Part shown: positions 30,159-41,000 of the stretch, piece by piece | How the letters are laid out: the number at the start of each line of letters is the position of its first letter | Position numbering within the stretch: position 1 is the first letter of the stretch | The notes under the pieces: generated by a model | What the model saw: the letters and a program-made list of their open reading frames with translations, nothing else | What the model was told of the DNA's origin: nothing | The model's database searches: none | Translations under genes and position numbers: made by a program | Origin: Pyropia haitanensis | Taxonomy: Eukaryota; Rhodophyta; Bangiophyceae; Bangiales; Bangiaceae | Direction: 5' to 3' | Assembly: GCA_008729055.1 (NCBI GenBank) | Contig: SDUX01000001.1 | Span: 2,134,623 to 2,198,622 of the forward strand | DNA length: 64,000 bases

Positions 30159-31928
30159 ATGGGCTGCACCGCGTTTCTGACAGAGACCATCCCCAACTCT
30201 ACGCTACCCGACATTAACAACATCGTCCTCAACCTGCAACGGAATGAGCAACGCTCGTTTTTTGGCTATGGCGTCTGGGAGACGACCGCGGTCATGGTCT
30301 CCATCTTTGTCGCCGGCTTTGCCCTCGTCCGGGACCCGACCGGCATGCAGCACGCGCACGACTTGGACGAGTACTCGGTGTATAGGCAGTGGCGAACGGC
30401 CATGTACCTGCTGATCGGTGACATTGTGTTTACCGCCGCGGTCCTGGTTCATCAGCGACTCAACTGCTGGACCGGCAAGGACATCTTTTGGCTGCTGGCA
30501 TTGATGGTGACTCCGTGGGCGCCCCTCGCCGGTACAGTACGAGCGACCGTCCGGGCGTGGCCGCAGGTACGCTCCATGATGCAATCCCGGTCGGCATGCA
30601 ACTCCCTCACGGCGGTCATGCGGGAGGGCCTCTTCTTGGGCTACCCGGGCTTGTCGACGCGGGCCGCCGCGAAGTACGTGTTTGACATTCCCGAGCTGCC
30701 GCCCATGACATTGCCCCGCCTGGACGATGATGTGGACGCCGACCGTCTGCTCAAGGTGCGGATCGAAGCCGTCATGGCGACCAGCAGCGGGCTCCCTCTA
30801 ACGAAGGCGGCGCTGCTTGTCGGGCCCCAGCTGAAGGAGCTCTCCTCTTTCTGGCGGCTTTGCTACAAGATCGAGGCCCACCTGGACCGCATCCTGGACC
30901 CATTGGCGCATTCGTGGACCACGGGTGGCGTAGTTCTACCGCGCAACCCGTTCGAGGAGCTCGTGGACTCGCGGGCGCAGCCGCGCGACAAGTCGAAGCA
31001 GCCGCGTGACAAGTCGGAGCAGCCGTGTGACGAATCGGAGCAGCCGCGCGACAAGTTGAAGCAGCGACAGGGGTCGGACCGGTCCCCGGCGCCTCGAAAG
31101 ACGTGCTCCATCAAGCTCGTCCGTCTCCTGGACATCATTGACCGGTTCCAGCTTGGTGGCACGGTCTCGGAGCAGCGGTACCTAGCCCTCCAGTCCAACG
31201 CTGTCTGTCCGCGGTGCATCATGGCGGTGCGGGCGGCGGTGGAGACCTTCCTCGAATCGACCAGCCGCCAGCACGCGGGCGTGCGTGCCAAGGATTGGTT
31301 CACGGGCGTCACCGTCCAGTGGTGCGGCGGCGTGGAGGTGTGCTTGGGCGTCATGTGGGTGTCGTGCTTTGGCGACAATACGGGTATGCGAGTGGACGGG
31401 GACCCACGCCGCGGGGAGAATGCCCCACGGGCGGGCTCCCACGCGAAGCCCGTGAGCACCACTACCATGACCAGCTGGTTCCTCCTCTTCCTCTTCCTCA
31501 CCTCGCGCTCGCTGCTGGGCCAGGCGGAGGCGCTCGCCAAGGTGGAGCGCCGCCTTCTGGCGTGCCTCGACCGATCCACCGTGATGGAGCGCTTCTGGGC
31601 GTCCTTCCGCGCAACGCTCCGCCGCTCTAGCCGCATCGATGACCACCGGAGCAAGGCACAGTCCAACCGGGCGGTCGAGCAGCTGATGCGCAACGCGCTC
31701 GCCGCGATGGTGGACGAAGAGGCCACCGCGCTCGTGTCGCTCCTCTGCGACTGCCTCATCGACACGACCGACTACCCCAACGCGAGCGAGTACCTGGGGC
31801 TCGCCCGCCTGTGCGACGTGACGACGTGTGTCCTGCACCTGCCCACGTCCATGGTCACCTTCACGCGGCAGCAGCCGCCCCCCAAGCGCCGGCTGGTGCG
31901 GCCGCGGCCGCCGGCGGCGGGGGCGTGA
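30159..31928 (+). CDS. orphan multi-pass membrane protein
   Basis: 589 residues from the ATG at 30159 (CCACGATGGG), single exon, codon use normal for the window. I do not recognise the family. Hydrophobic segments near the N-terminus are TTAVMVSIFVAGFALV (~40-56), MYLLIGDIVFTAAVLV (~80-96) and IFWLLALMVTPWAPLAG (~108-125). Two more lie later: VEVCLGVMWVSCFG (~398-411) and TSWFLLFLFLTSRSLL (~434-450). A soluble region between the clusters includes a four-copy heptapeptide repeat (residues ~274-301). CPRC (~352) and five further cysteines are noticeable. The tail is basic (PPPKRRLVRPRPP). Good coding composition and length make it a real gene; its function cannot be assigned. Confidence 0.75.
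   Translation: MGCTAFLTETIPNSTLPDINNIVLNLQRNEQRSFFGYGVWETTAVMVSIFVAGFALVRDPTGMQHAHDLDEYSVYRQWRTAMYLLIGDIVFTAAVLVHQRLNCWTGKDIFWLLALMVTPWAPLAGTVRATVRAWPQVRSMMQSRSACNSLTAVMREGLFLGYPGLSTRAAAKYVFDIPELPPMTLPRLDDDVDADRLLKVRIEAVMATSSGLPLTKAALLVGPQLKELSSFWRLCYKIEAHLDRILDPLAHSWTTGGVVLPRNPFEELVDSRAQPRDKSKQPRDKSEQPCDESEQPRDKLKQRQGSDRSPAPRKTCSIKLVRLLDIIDRFQLGGTVSEQRYLALQSNAVCPRCIMAVRAAVETFLESTSRQHAGVRAKDWFTGVTVQWCGGVEVCLGVMWVSCFGDNTGMRVDGDPRRGENAPRAGSHAKPVSTTTMTSWFLLFLFLTSRSLLGQAEALAKVERRLLACLDRSTVMERFWASFRATLRRSSRIDDHRSKAQSNRAVEQLMRNALAAMVDEEATALVSLLCDCLIDTTDYPNASEYLGLARLCDVTTCVLHLPTSMVTFTRQQPPPKRRLVRPRPPAAGA
30978..31061 (+). repeat. four 21-bp repeats (heptapeptide QPRDKSK type)
   Basis: Four in-frame units encode QPRDKSK, QPRDKSE, QPCDESE and QPRDKLK. 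The array is hydrophilic and charged, and probably a flexible linker between the two membrane-proximal parts of the orphan protein. Confidence 0.85.
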
Positions 31929-32615
31929 GGGGCGGTCCGCCGCTGGCAGCTGCCGGCCGGGGGGGAGGGGGGGTTGCTCCCCGCTGGGCGTGCCCACCTT
32001 GGAGGGATCCCTGTTGCGTGGCTGTGGGGGGGAGCGTTTGTAGCGGCGAACAGCGGTTGGGAAGAGGGTGCACCCCCGCCGGCCGTGGTGTGTGCGGCGC
32101 GCACGGCCGCGCCTCCCCGCGGCGGCGCGGCGGCCGGCGCGCCGCGCCGGCGGCGTCACGGCGGCCATGCGCGTGCCGCGCCTCCGGCGGGCGCGCGCAT
32201 CGCGCCACGCTGGGCGACGCGGCCGTTGCGTTTCTTTCACGCCCCGCGGGGCGCCTGGAACGAGAAAATAACAAGAGGGTTAAAACGAACGGCACTGCGC
32301 GCCCGCGGGGCGTCGTCCACAGCGGCGCCTCCCCCCACGCCGCCGCCCCAACCGCCCGCACCGGTACCGCGGCCACCGACACGACCGGCGCGCCCGCCCA
32401 GCATCATCACGCCCACCCCGGCCTGCCATCCCCGTCCGTACACGCGGCGGCGCTGGCCCGCGGCGGCGGTGGCCGCCCCCGCCGCCGGCGCCCCCCCCCC
32501 CCCCGGGCCACGGGCCACCGGCGGCGTGCGACCGCCGCCAGCCGCGCGCCCGCCCCCCTCCCCGCCCGCGTGGCGGCGGCCAGCACCACACCCGCGGGGG
32601 TGGGCGTGGCGCCAC

Positions 32616-32668
<53 letters not shown>

Positions 32669-33809
32669 CTGTCACCGCCGCCGCCGCCGCCGCCCTGCCG
32701 CCCCGCCTCACCGCTGGCGGCCGGCACGGGACCCCGTGCCGGCCGCCGTCGAGCCACAGCCGTCGCGGCATCACCGGCACGCGCGCCGTGGCGGCGGCCG
32801 GGCGGCGGGGGCGTCACCCCCCCTCCACGGCGGCGCCACGGCCGGCGGCGTCGACGGGCCAGGGGCGCCGCCGCCGTCGGGCCGTCCCTGCCGACGCCGA
32901 GGCCGCCGGCGATGACAGCGCCCAGTCGTTGCTGTCACCCGCTGCCGTGACGATAGGGGCCGCGCGGGGAGGGAGGGAAGCGCCGGCCCGGCCGCCCCCT
33001 AGCGGCGGCGGCGCGCCCGCAAGGGTGCTGGTAAGGGCCGGGAAAACGGCGATGGCCATCAGTGGCGGCGGGGGGGGGGGGGGGGGGGGCGGGGAAGTAC
33101 CGCCGCACCAGGAGCCGCCAACAGGACGAGGGAGCGCCAGCGCCAGCGCCTACTCGTCCGCGTCCGAGTGAAGCCGCAGCGGGTTGCACATCGCGGAGCG
33201 CGCCACGTCGGTCCGCCCCGCACCGCCAAGGACAATGACAGAAGCCCCCGGTTCAGGCCATTGCCCGCGGTGGCCACGGCTCGGCGCGACGGACGGCGGT
33301 GGCGGAGGTGTTGACGGCGGTCGTCAGCGGCCGCCTCAGTCGGCCCCGCCGGCGGCGCCACCGACGGGCCGGCGACGATTTCGGGTACGCACCGCCGGCA
33401 TGGCGTGCGTCCCGGCCAGGGCACGCGCCGCCGTCGGAGACTAAACGAACGATGTGGCCGCGCGGTGCGCACGTGCACCAGGGTTGTTGCCCAGGGAGGA
33501 GGGCGGCGGTGGGTGGCGACGCCAACTTGACGCGGTCGGCGCAGGGAGCGACGTCAGAGTGGCGGGAGCAGGCAGCCAACTCGGTGTGGCTAGCTAGCGC
33601 ACGCAGCGGACGCTGCCAAGGTTGAAGGTTCGAAGGACGTCGTAGAGCGCCAGGAGCGCTGGCAACGTGGCAAACTCGGACGGCTTTGGCCAACGCCTGT
33701 GAAAGTTTAACGTTGGAAGCGCGCGCGCGACAGGGCCTGCGCTTGATCCAGCCTCGCCACTTTCTTGTGCACCGCACCACCGCGTTGACGTCTGTCGTTC
33801 CGGCGCCTC
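31929..33809. other. GC-rich intergenic, no gene seen
   Basis: Open frames in all directions, (GCC)n tracts at 32615-32667 and a G run at 33069-33090. Translations are Pro/Ala/Arg-rich and lack any recognisable domain. Confidence 0.4.
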
Positions 33810-33811
33810 TA

Positions 33812-35356
33812 GTGTCTATTCTACCGACCGGATCATTTGATCCTTTTCGGATCAAATGATCCGGTTTTTCAGTGTCTGTTTTCTTCTATTTCCCGCCACC
33901 TGCCGCCTTTTCTGAGGCCAGAAACGAACTCAGCGCCGTCTCTTTGCCCTTGGGGGAGCTTGGGTGCATGCAAGCCTGAGCAGAAGATGAGTTTGGCGCG
34001 CTTTTTGTCGAGTACCCGGGCCGGCTGCGCTGCACCTGGGATCGCCGCCCGCGGCACACTGTGCCAGGTCTTGCGCGCCCGCCGCGTGCCGCGGACGCAC
34101 AGAAGCAGAGAGAGCCTGGCGCGTGCGGGTTCCGCACACCAGGGCCGAGCGCAGAGGGGGGGACGACGACGGGACAGGCCCCCTCAGCCGAACGGTTGCC
34201 AGTTTCCTCCTCCTCCTTGACAGGTCTTCCCCTCTGCCCAAACCCGCGCCACGGCGGCGGCGGGTGCCCCGCCGGCGGGGGACACCCCCCAGACGCCGGT
34301 GCGGGCGGGGTCGAGCGCCGCCCCGGCGGGCGGCGGCGCCCCCAGTGGCGGCACGCCGACGGCGGGCGGCGGCGGCGGGGTGGTGGCGGCGCCGCAGTTT
34401 GAGGCCACCCCCTCGACGTATGGGACGCCCTTTGGGGTGCGCCTGCGCGGCGGGGCGGCCACCCCCGGGGTGGGGCCCTTTGCGGGGGCCCTGCTGGGGG
34501 GATTCCGCTGTGGCGGCACGCCCCCCGCGGCGGCGTCCGAGGGCAGCGTTGCCGCCGCCGGCGGCAGCGGCAGCGGCAGCGGCAGCGGCAGCGGCAGCGG
34601 CAACGGCGGGGCGCCGTCGCGCGCGGCAGCGTCGCCGGCGCCCGCCGGCAGCGGCCGCGGCAGCTGCTGCCGGGTGTTGGCCCCACCGGCGGCCGGAAAG
34701 CGGGGAGGGCCGTCGCCCTTCCCGCCGGCGGCCTTCTCGCCCTTTTTGTCGCCCCTGCCGCCGCCGGCGACGGCGAAGTGGGACGGGGTTGGGGTCTGGC
34801 CGCCGGCGGAGGCGCCGTCGCCTCCGCCTCCTCCGCCGCGCAGCCGTCGCCGTCGACGCCGGCGTAGGGGTCGGAGGCGGCACAGGTGACGGCGGCTGTG
34901 CCGGCGACGACGCCGCCGCGGCGGGGGGGGGGCGCAACTCCGACGCCTCCGCCGGCGGGGGCGCCGCGGGCGCCCGTGTTTGGCACCTCCCGGCACCGGG
35001 CAGGGGGCTGTGGTGCTGGCCGTGGCGCGGCCGTCGTTTGGGGCGCCTGGTCCGGGCGCACCTGCGCTCGCTGCGCCGGGCGCGCTGGCCGCCGTGGCGG
35101 GGCCTCTGCCTGCCGCCCCTCTCGTGGCTCCCCCGTCGTCGCCTTTGTGGTCGTCTGCGCCGGCGCTGCGAACGGCGCCGCGGCCGCCGGTCGCCGCGGG
35201 CGCCCCTCAGGCTGTGTCTGTAGCTCTCCGTAGCCTGGTGGAGGACAAAAAACCCTCTCAGATGCATGGAATCGACGATTTCTGGTCAGGTCAGGCGAGG
35301 ATCAAATGATCCTCAGGTGAGGATCATTTGATCCTCATTTCCGGTAGAATAGACAC
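33812..35356 (+). mobile_element. non-autonomous element, left copy (1545 bp)
   Basis: Bounded by terminal inverted repeats GTGTCTATTCTACCG and flanked by TA (33810-33811 and 35357-35358), which would fit a TA target duplication as in Tc1/mariner relatives. CTAG at each junction leaves CTA/TAG possible too. Subterminal regions hold hairpin-forming GGATCA-TT-TGATCC units: a pair at 33829-33864 and a pair at about 35296-35334. The interior is GC-rich and contains a (GGCAGC)n stretch (34562-34606). One frame reads AAPQFEATPSTYGTPFGVR and further on ARPSFGAPGPGAP, reminiscent of FG-rich protein. There is no transposase. Confidence 0.8.
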
Positions 35357-35358
35357 TA

Positions 35359-36903
35359 GTGTCTATTCTACCGGAGATGAGGATCAAATGATCCTCACCT
35401 GAGGATCATTTGATCCTCGCCTGACCTGACCAGAAATCGTCGATTCCATGCATCTGAGAGGGTTTTTTGTCCTCCACCAGGCTACGGAGAGCTACAGACG
35501 CAGCCTGAGGGGCGCCCGCGGCGACCGGCGGCCGCGGCGCCGTTCGCAGCGCCGGCGAAGACGACCACAAAGGCGACGACAGGGGCGCCACGAGAGGGGC
35601 GCCAGGCAGAGGCCCCGCCACGGCGGCCAGCGCGCCCGGCGCAGCGAGCGCAGGTGCGCCCGGACCGGGCGCCCCAAACGACGGGCGCGCCACGGCCAGC
35701 ACCACAGCCCCCTGCCCGGTGCCGGTAGGGCGCCGAACACGGGCGCCCGCGGCGCCCCCGCCGGCGGAGGCGTCGGAGTTGCGCCCCCACCCCGCCGCGG
35801 CGGCGTCGTCGCCGGCACAGCCGCCGTCGCCAGTGCCGCCTCCGACCCCTACGCCGGCGTCGACGGCGACGGCTGCGCGGCGGAGGAGGCGGAGGTGACG
35901 GCGCCTCCGCCGGAGGCCAGACCCCCACCCCGTCCCCCTTCGCCGTCGCCGGCGGCGGCAGGAGCGACGAAAAGGGCGAGAAGGCCGCCGGCGGGAAGGG
36001 CGACGGCCCTCCCGGCTTTCCGGCCGCCGGTGAGGCCAACACCCGGCAGCTGCTGCCGCGGCCGCTGCCGGCGGGCGCCGGCGACGCTGCCGCGCGCGAC
36101 GGCGTTCCGCCATTGCCGCTTCCGCTGCCGCTGCCGCTGCCGCTGCCGTTGCCGCCGGCGGCGGCGACGCTGCTCGCTGAAGCCGCCGCGGGGGGCGTGC
36201 CGCCAAAGCGAAATCCCCCCAGCAGGGCCCCCCCAAAGGGCCCCCCCCGGGGGTGGCCGCCCCGCCGCGCAGGCGCACCCCAAAGGGCGTCCCATACGTC
36301 GAGGGGGTGGCCCCAAACTGCGGCGCCGCCACCACCCCGCCGCAGCCGCCCGCCGTCGGCGTGCCGCCACTGGGGACGCCGCCGCCCACCGGGGCGGCGC
36401 CCGCCCCCGCCCGCGCCGGCGTCTGGGGGGTGCCCCTCGCCGGCGGGGCACCCGCCGCTGCCGTGGCGCGGGGGTGGGCAGAGGGGAAGACCTGTCAAGG
36501 AGGAGGAGGAAACTGGCAACCGTTCGGCTGAGGGGGCCTTTCCCGTAGTCGACCCCCCCTCTGCGCTCCGCCATGGTGTGCGGAACCCGCACGCGCCAGG
36601 CTCTCTCTGCTTCTGTGCGTCCGCGGCACGCGGCGGGCGCGCAAGACCTGGCACATGGTGCCGCGGGCGGCGATCCCAGGTGCAGCGCCACCGGCCCGGG
36701 CACTCGACAAAAAGCGCGCCTAACTCATCTTCTGCTCAAGCTTGGATGCACCCAAGCTCCCCCAAGGGCAAAGAGACAGCGCTGAGTTCGTTTCTGGCCT
36801 CAGAAAAGGCGGCAGGTGGCGGGAAATAGAAGAAAACAGACACTGAAAAGCCGGATCATTTGATCCGAAAAGGATCAAATGATCCGGTCGGTAGAATAGA
36901 CAC
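35359..36903 (-). mobile_element. non-autonomous element, right copy in inverted orientation (1545 bp)
   Basis: Reverse-complement copy of the element at 33812-35356, of exactly equal length. By eye the two differ mainly by substitutions, such as QFE/QFG in the FG-like frame. It shares the central TA (35357-35358) with the left copy and ends with TA at 36904-36905. It carries the same hairpin-forming GGATCA/TGATCC repeats at both ends (about 35382-35420 and 36851-36886). Its outer end lies 88 bp upstream of the DJ-1 start codon. Confidence 0.8.
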
Positions 36904-36992
36904 TAGAGCTCTGCTGCCTGTTGTCATCCTTGCTGGGCACGCCCCGCGCCCATCCGTCCCACCCCAAGGCGTATCCCTGTCTGTGCGCGACC

Positions 36993-38032
36993 ATGCCGTC
37001 TGTGCTGGTGCCGCTGGCGAATGGCAGCGAGGAGCTTGAGGCGGTCTCGCTGGTCAACGTCCTCCGCCGCTGCGGGGTGGACGTGACGCTCGCGTCGGTC
37101 GAGGCGGACACCCTCGGGGGGGCGCCCGTCATCAAGGGCTCCCGCGGCACCCGCGTGGTGTGTGATGTGACGCTGGCCGCGGCGGAGCGCGGCTCGTGGG
37201 ACGCCATCGCCCTGGCGGGCGGGCTGCCGGGTGCGTTGCGACGGCCGTCGCCGTCGGTCGGCCCCTCCCCGGTCTGGTGTGGTGCCGCGAGCGCGTGGGG
37301 GTGGCGTGTGTGGCCCCTCTTTTTGCTCTGGATGGGACCGTGGTGCTGATCAGTCCCTGGGCGGTCAGGGCAACCTGTGTCGCTCCGTTGGAACTGTGGA
37401 TGGTGCGACGGCGCCCGTCTGTACCGCATCGCTTGTGCTGGATGGGTTGTTTTCTCTTCTGTGGGCGTTGGCTTGTTGTGCACAGGTGCTCAGACGCTCT
37501 CGGATACCCCCGAGCTCATTTCTCGCCTCAAAGAGCAGGTACGCATGCGGGTAGTCTTTTGCGGGTTTCTGGATGGTTTGTGTCGGGGGCGATTGACTCC
37601 CCGCCACTCGCTGTGCCTCTGTTGCATCCCCCCCATGAGCCCGTCTCATATTGTATGGTCGTGGGTTTTTGCTTTCGCCCGGCTGCTCACCCGGCGCTGT
37701 GGTCCTGCCTGCTCTCGCCCGCCCCCCTCGGCGCTTCCCCCCCCCAGTCGGCGGCCGGCAAGTGGATTGGCGCCATCTGCGCGTCCCCGCCGGTGGTGCT
37801 CGCCGCCCACGGGCTGCTCCCGCCGACGGCCACGTGGTACCCGTCGGTTGGGGACACCCTCGGGGACACGCGCCGGGGGACGACTCGCGTTGTTGTCGAC
37901 GACGGCGCCCGGGTGGTGACGTCGCAGGGGCCCGCCACGGCGATTGAGTTTGGGCTGGCCGTCGCGGGCGTGGTGGGCGTAGATGCCAAGGTGGTGGCGT
38001 CCGTCCGAGACCAACTGCTGGTGGACGTGTAG
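36993..38032 (+). CDS. DJ-1/PARK7-family protein (three exons)
   Basis: Small protein of the DJ-1/PfpI superfamily, linked to glyoxalase/deglycase activity and oxidative-stress protection. Exons are 36993-37230, 37486-37538 and 37748-38032. Introns of 255 and 209 bp have GTGCGT...ACAG and GTACGC...CCAG ends, in phase 1 and phase 0. The product has 191 residues, the normal family length. Motifs are VLVPLANGSEELEAVSLVNV with the conserved acidic residue (E in GSEELEAV), AIALAGGLPGGAQTLSD across intron 1, the nucleophilic-elbow cysteine in IGAICASPP, and SQGPATAIEFGLAV near the end. No organelle presequence precedes the ATG. The 5' side abuts the inverted element pair, so its promoter must be within 88 bp or inside the element. 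Confidence 0.93.
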
Positions 38033-41000
38033 AGGGGAGGTAGGGGGAGTGGTCTGCTCGTTCATGCGGAGGTGGGTGCTCTGGGTGACGGCTGCTGTAT
38101 AGTACACCGAGGTAATTGGCCCTCCTTGCGCTTCTTGTCTCTGCCATGGGCAGCGCTTGACTGGCACACTGGGCATATTGGCACTGGCAGCCTGGGGTTC
38201 ATCCAACTGCCGGGGGGGAGCCGTTGGAACACGCGCAGCCACCGGTGGGGGGGTTGTGGGATGGGGAGGGTGGGGTACGCCACGGGCGCGAGGGCGGGTG
38301 TGGTGACCTTGCCGCCCACCGCCGTCGACGCCACCGCCGCCGCCGCCGACGTCGACCCCGCCACCGCCGCCGGCGCCATCACCACCACCACCACCCGGCG
38401 CCGCCGTCGCCGCCGTGCTGTGGACGGCGCGCGCGTCGCCGCTGTACTGTGGTCGGCACGCCGCCGCCGCCGCCGTAGCTGCCCACCACCCCAGCCGCGC
38501 AGGGGCGCGCGGCGGACCGCGCGTCGGCAAAGCGAAACACGACAAACGATAGAATAGAGGGGGGGGGGGTGTGACTGTTGAAGGTGGGTGGCGGAGGCGC
38601 GCCTTTGGCCGGCAGAGGGGCCGCGCGCCCTTGGCGTCGGGCGGGTACGGAGCGGGTCTCGACAGAGCGGGGCGCCGAGGCTCCCACCCCTTGACGGCTC
38701 GCGACTGGCGGGATGAAGAGGGGTGCTGACCGTCCGCGTGTGGCCCGCGGGGAACGTGACGCAGCGAGCGGCCCAGCGCGGATACGATGGCGGCGGGGCG
38801 GTCATGCGCGACCACGGATCCTCTGCTGGGCGGCAGCGAGGCGCGAACCTTTCTGGTAGCCCCGCTCCGTAGGCCCCCGCCGTGGGTGCGTGCGCGGCCA
38901 GACGCCGCCAGACCGTAGCGGCAGTCGCAGCCAACGTGTCTCGCAGCCAACATGGAGTGGAAGGTTCGCGAGGGGAGGCAGACGGGAGCGGCTGGGAGGG
39001 ACAGCGACGGTCTCACCCACGTCGCGGGTGGTGCACAGACAAGCTCGTGCAGACGGAGCGCTCCCTTCCCCTCCTCATCCGTGCGACCTTGAGTATGTCT
39101 CTCCGCACGGCGTCTGTACCTCTCTGGCTGTTTGTTGTGACCAAAGCCACGTAGCGTGGCCGTTCTGTAAGTCGGTCAGGTGAGTGGAACGTACCATCTC
39201 TGCCGGCTCTCGGCACAGAGGGTGGACCTCCGGCGCGCGTCGCGTCGGGAGGGAAGGTTTTGGAACCGCGGCGCAAGTCATAGGAGGCCTGTGTGAGACG
39301 TTGGCCGCCGCATGGGCTCCCCCCCGCGGAGAGAGCCAAAAGTCCACTTGGCGATGAACGCGCTCCCCTTCACTCTTGCATCGAGACGAGACACGCCCTC
39401 GGTCCCTATTCTCCACGGCCGCTCCAGGCGCCTGGGCCACAGGACAAGTGGGCGGCCGGCACACGCTGTCCCTGGCCGCTCGGTTGCGCCAGCCCCACGC
39501 TGGACAGCTCCGCTGCGCTATGGCCACCGGGGGGAGTGTACTCAAGCGTGGACTGGAGCAGACAGCAAGAGGTTCCGGACGTCCCGACCATGACGGTTAG
39601 ATGGCCCGCAGACCTTGCCCCCTCCACCCCCTTCTGGAGTACACAGAGCAAGAATCTTGGCGCCAGGTGCACCGTGGCACGGCGTCCTGCCGGGGGAACG
39701 CGCCGTGCGAGACCGTCAACCGCCAACGTGCGGCGTCGGTGCCTCCCCCCCCTCTAGTACATCATGGCCGCAGGTTTTCGGCACTCATGGTCACGCGTGT
39801 GCTGGGTACCAACGACGCTCCCGGCCGCCCGCCTGCGATGCGTGGATGCGGGACAACCGCAGGGTCCCCCAATCCACAGCCGCTGACCTGACGACCAAAG
39901 GCTGTGGCTGCCAGAGAGGAACATGGTTGGGGTGCGGTCTGATGAGAAGCTGGCCTGCCAGGGCTGCCGTCTTCACCTTGAGGAGGCGCTCGTGACGCTG
40001 TGGCCGTCGGGGTGGACCACAGGTGACGGAGGGAGACTGACGCGCGGGGTACGGACACGTCTGGGTGGCCCGCAACCCTGCATGGCCCTCCGCCGTTCGG
40101 AAATGAACCGCGGAGCAGAGTCTCGCGGCGGGAGCGCGCCGCGCCAAGCCGTCGGCCGCCAAGGCGCGGCGCTGGTTCCACGCTTCATGCAACATGTACC
40201 GTACGTTGCTGGTCGGCACTCTGGTGGTGAGGCGCGACGGGAACCATTTACGCTCGCAGCCACCACCCCTCTGATGCGTGGCCAGCCCTTGATCCCTATG
40301 CGTGGTCGCAGTCCCGATGATCGGCGCCGGCCGCCAGAATCCGGGCCGCCGTCGTGTCTGCCGGGGGCGGGCCACGGCGGCCGTCTCCACCTCGTCTACT
40401 AGAGACCATGGCGGCGTGGTGGTCGTCGGGGCTATAAGGAGTGCCAACCGCGCGGGGTGCAGACACGGCCGAGTGGCCCGCATCCCTTTCCGCCTCGGTC
40501 TCTGCCGAACAGGGGAAGGTTCCCGGCGCGGCATGATCCGCGGCGCAGAGCGCCGCCGCGGGAGCGCGCCGTGCGAGCTCGTCCTCGGACAACGGGGGCG
40601 CGCCGGCTTCCCGCCACGCCCATTGGCCAAAGAGTCGTTGGGGAGTCAACGTGTCCTTCCACGCCTATTCTCTTTCTCTCTTTCCCTTCTCCGTACGGCT
40701 CTTGGCTGCGCTGGCCGCCTCACCAGCGCGCACGCCCAGCGGGGTGTGGCCGTCGTGGGCCCTGCGTCGGGATCGCGCGGGCGGCGTCCACAGCGCGGGC
40801 GTCTCCTTCCCATCCTCGACGGCGCCCCGCCGAGGGCGGCGTGGCCTTGATGTAGCCAGGCCATCGCCCAACCGTGGGCGCGCGGGAGCAAGGCGTGGGG
40901 GGTGGGACCCCTGACGAATGGCCCCGCACCGCTCGCACTCGTCACCAGGGGCAAAAGGTGCGGGTCAGCGCCGGAAATCCTGCCGCGGCGGGCGCGCGCG

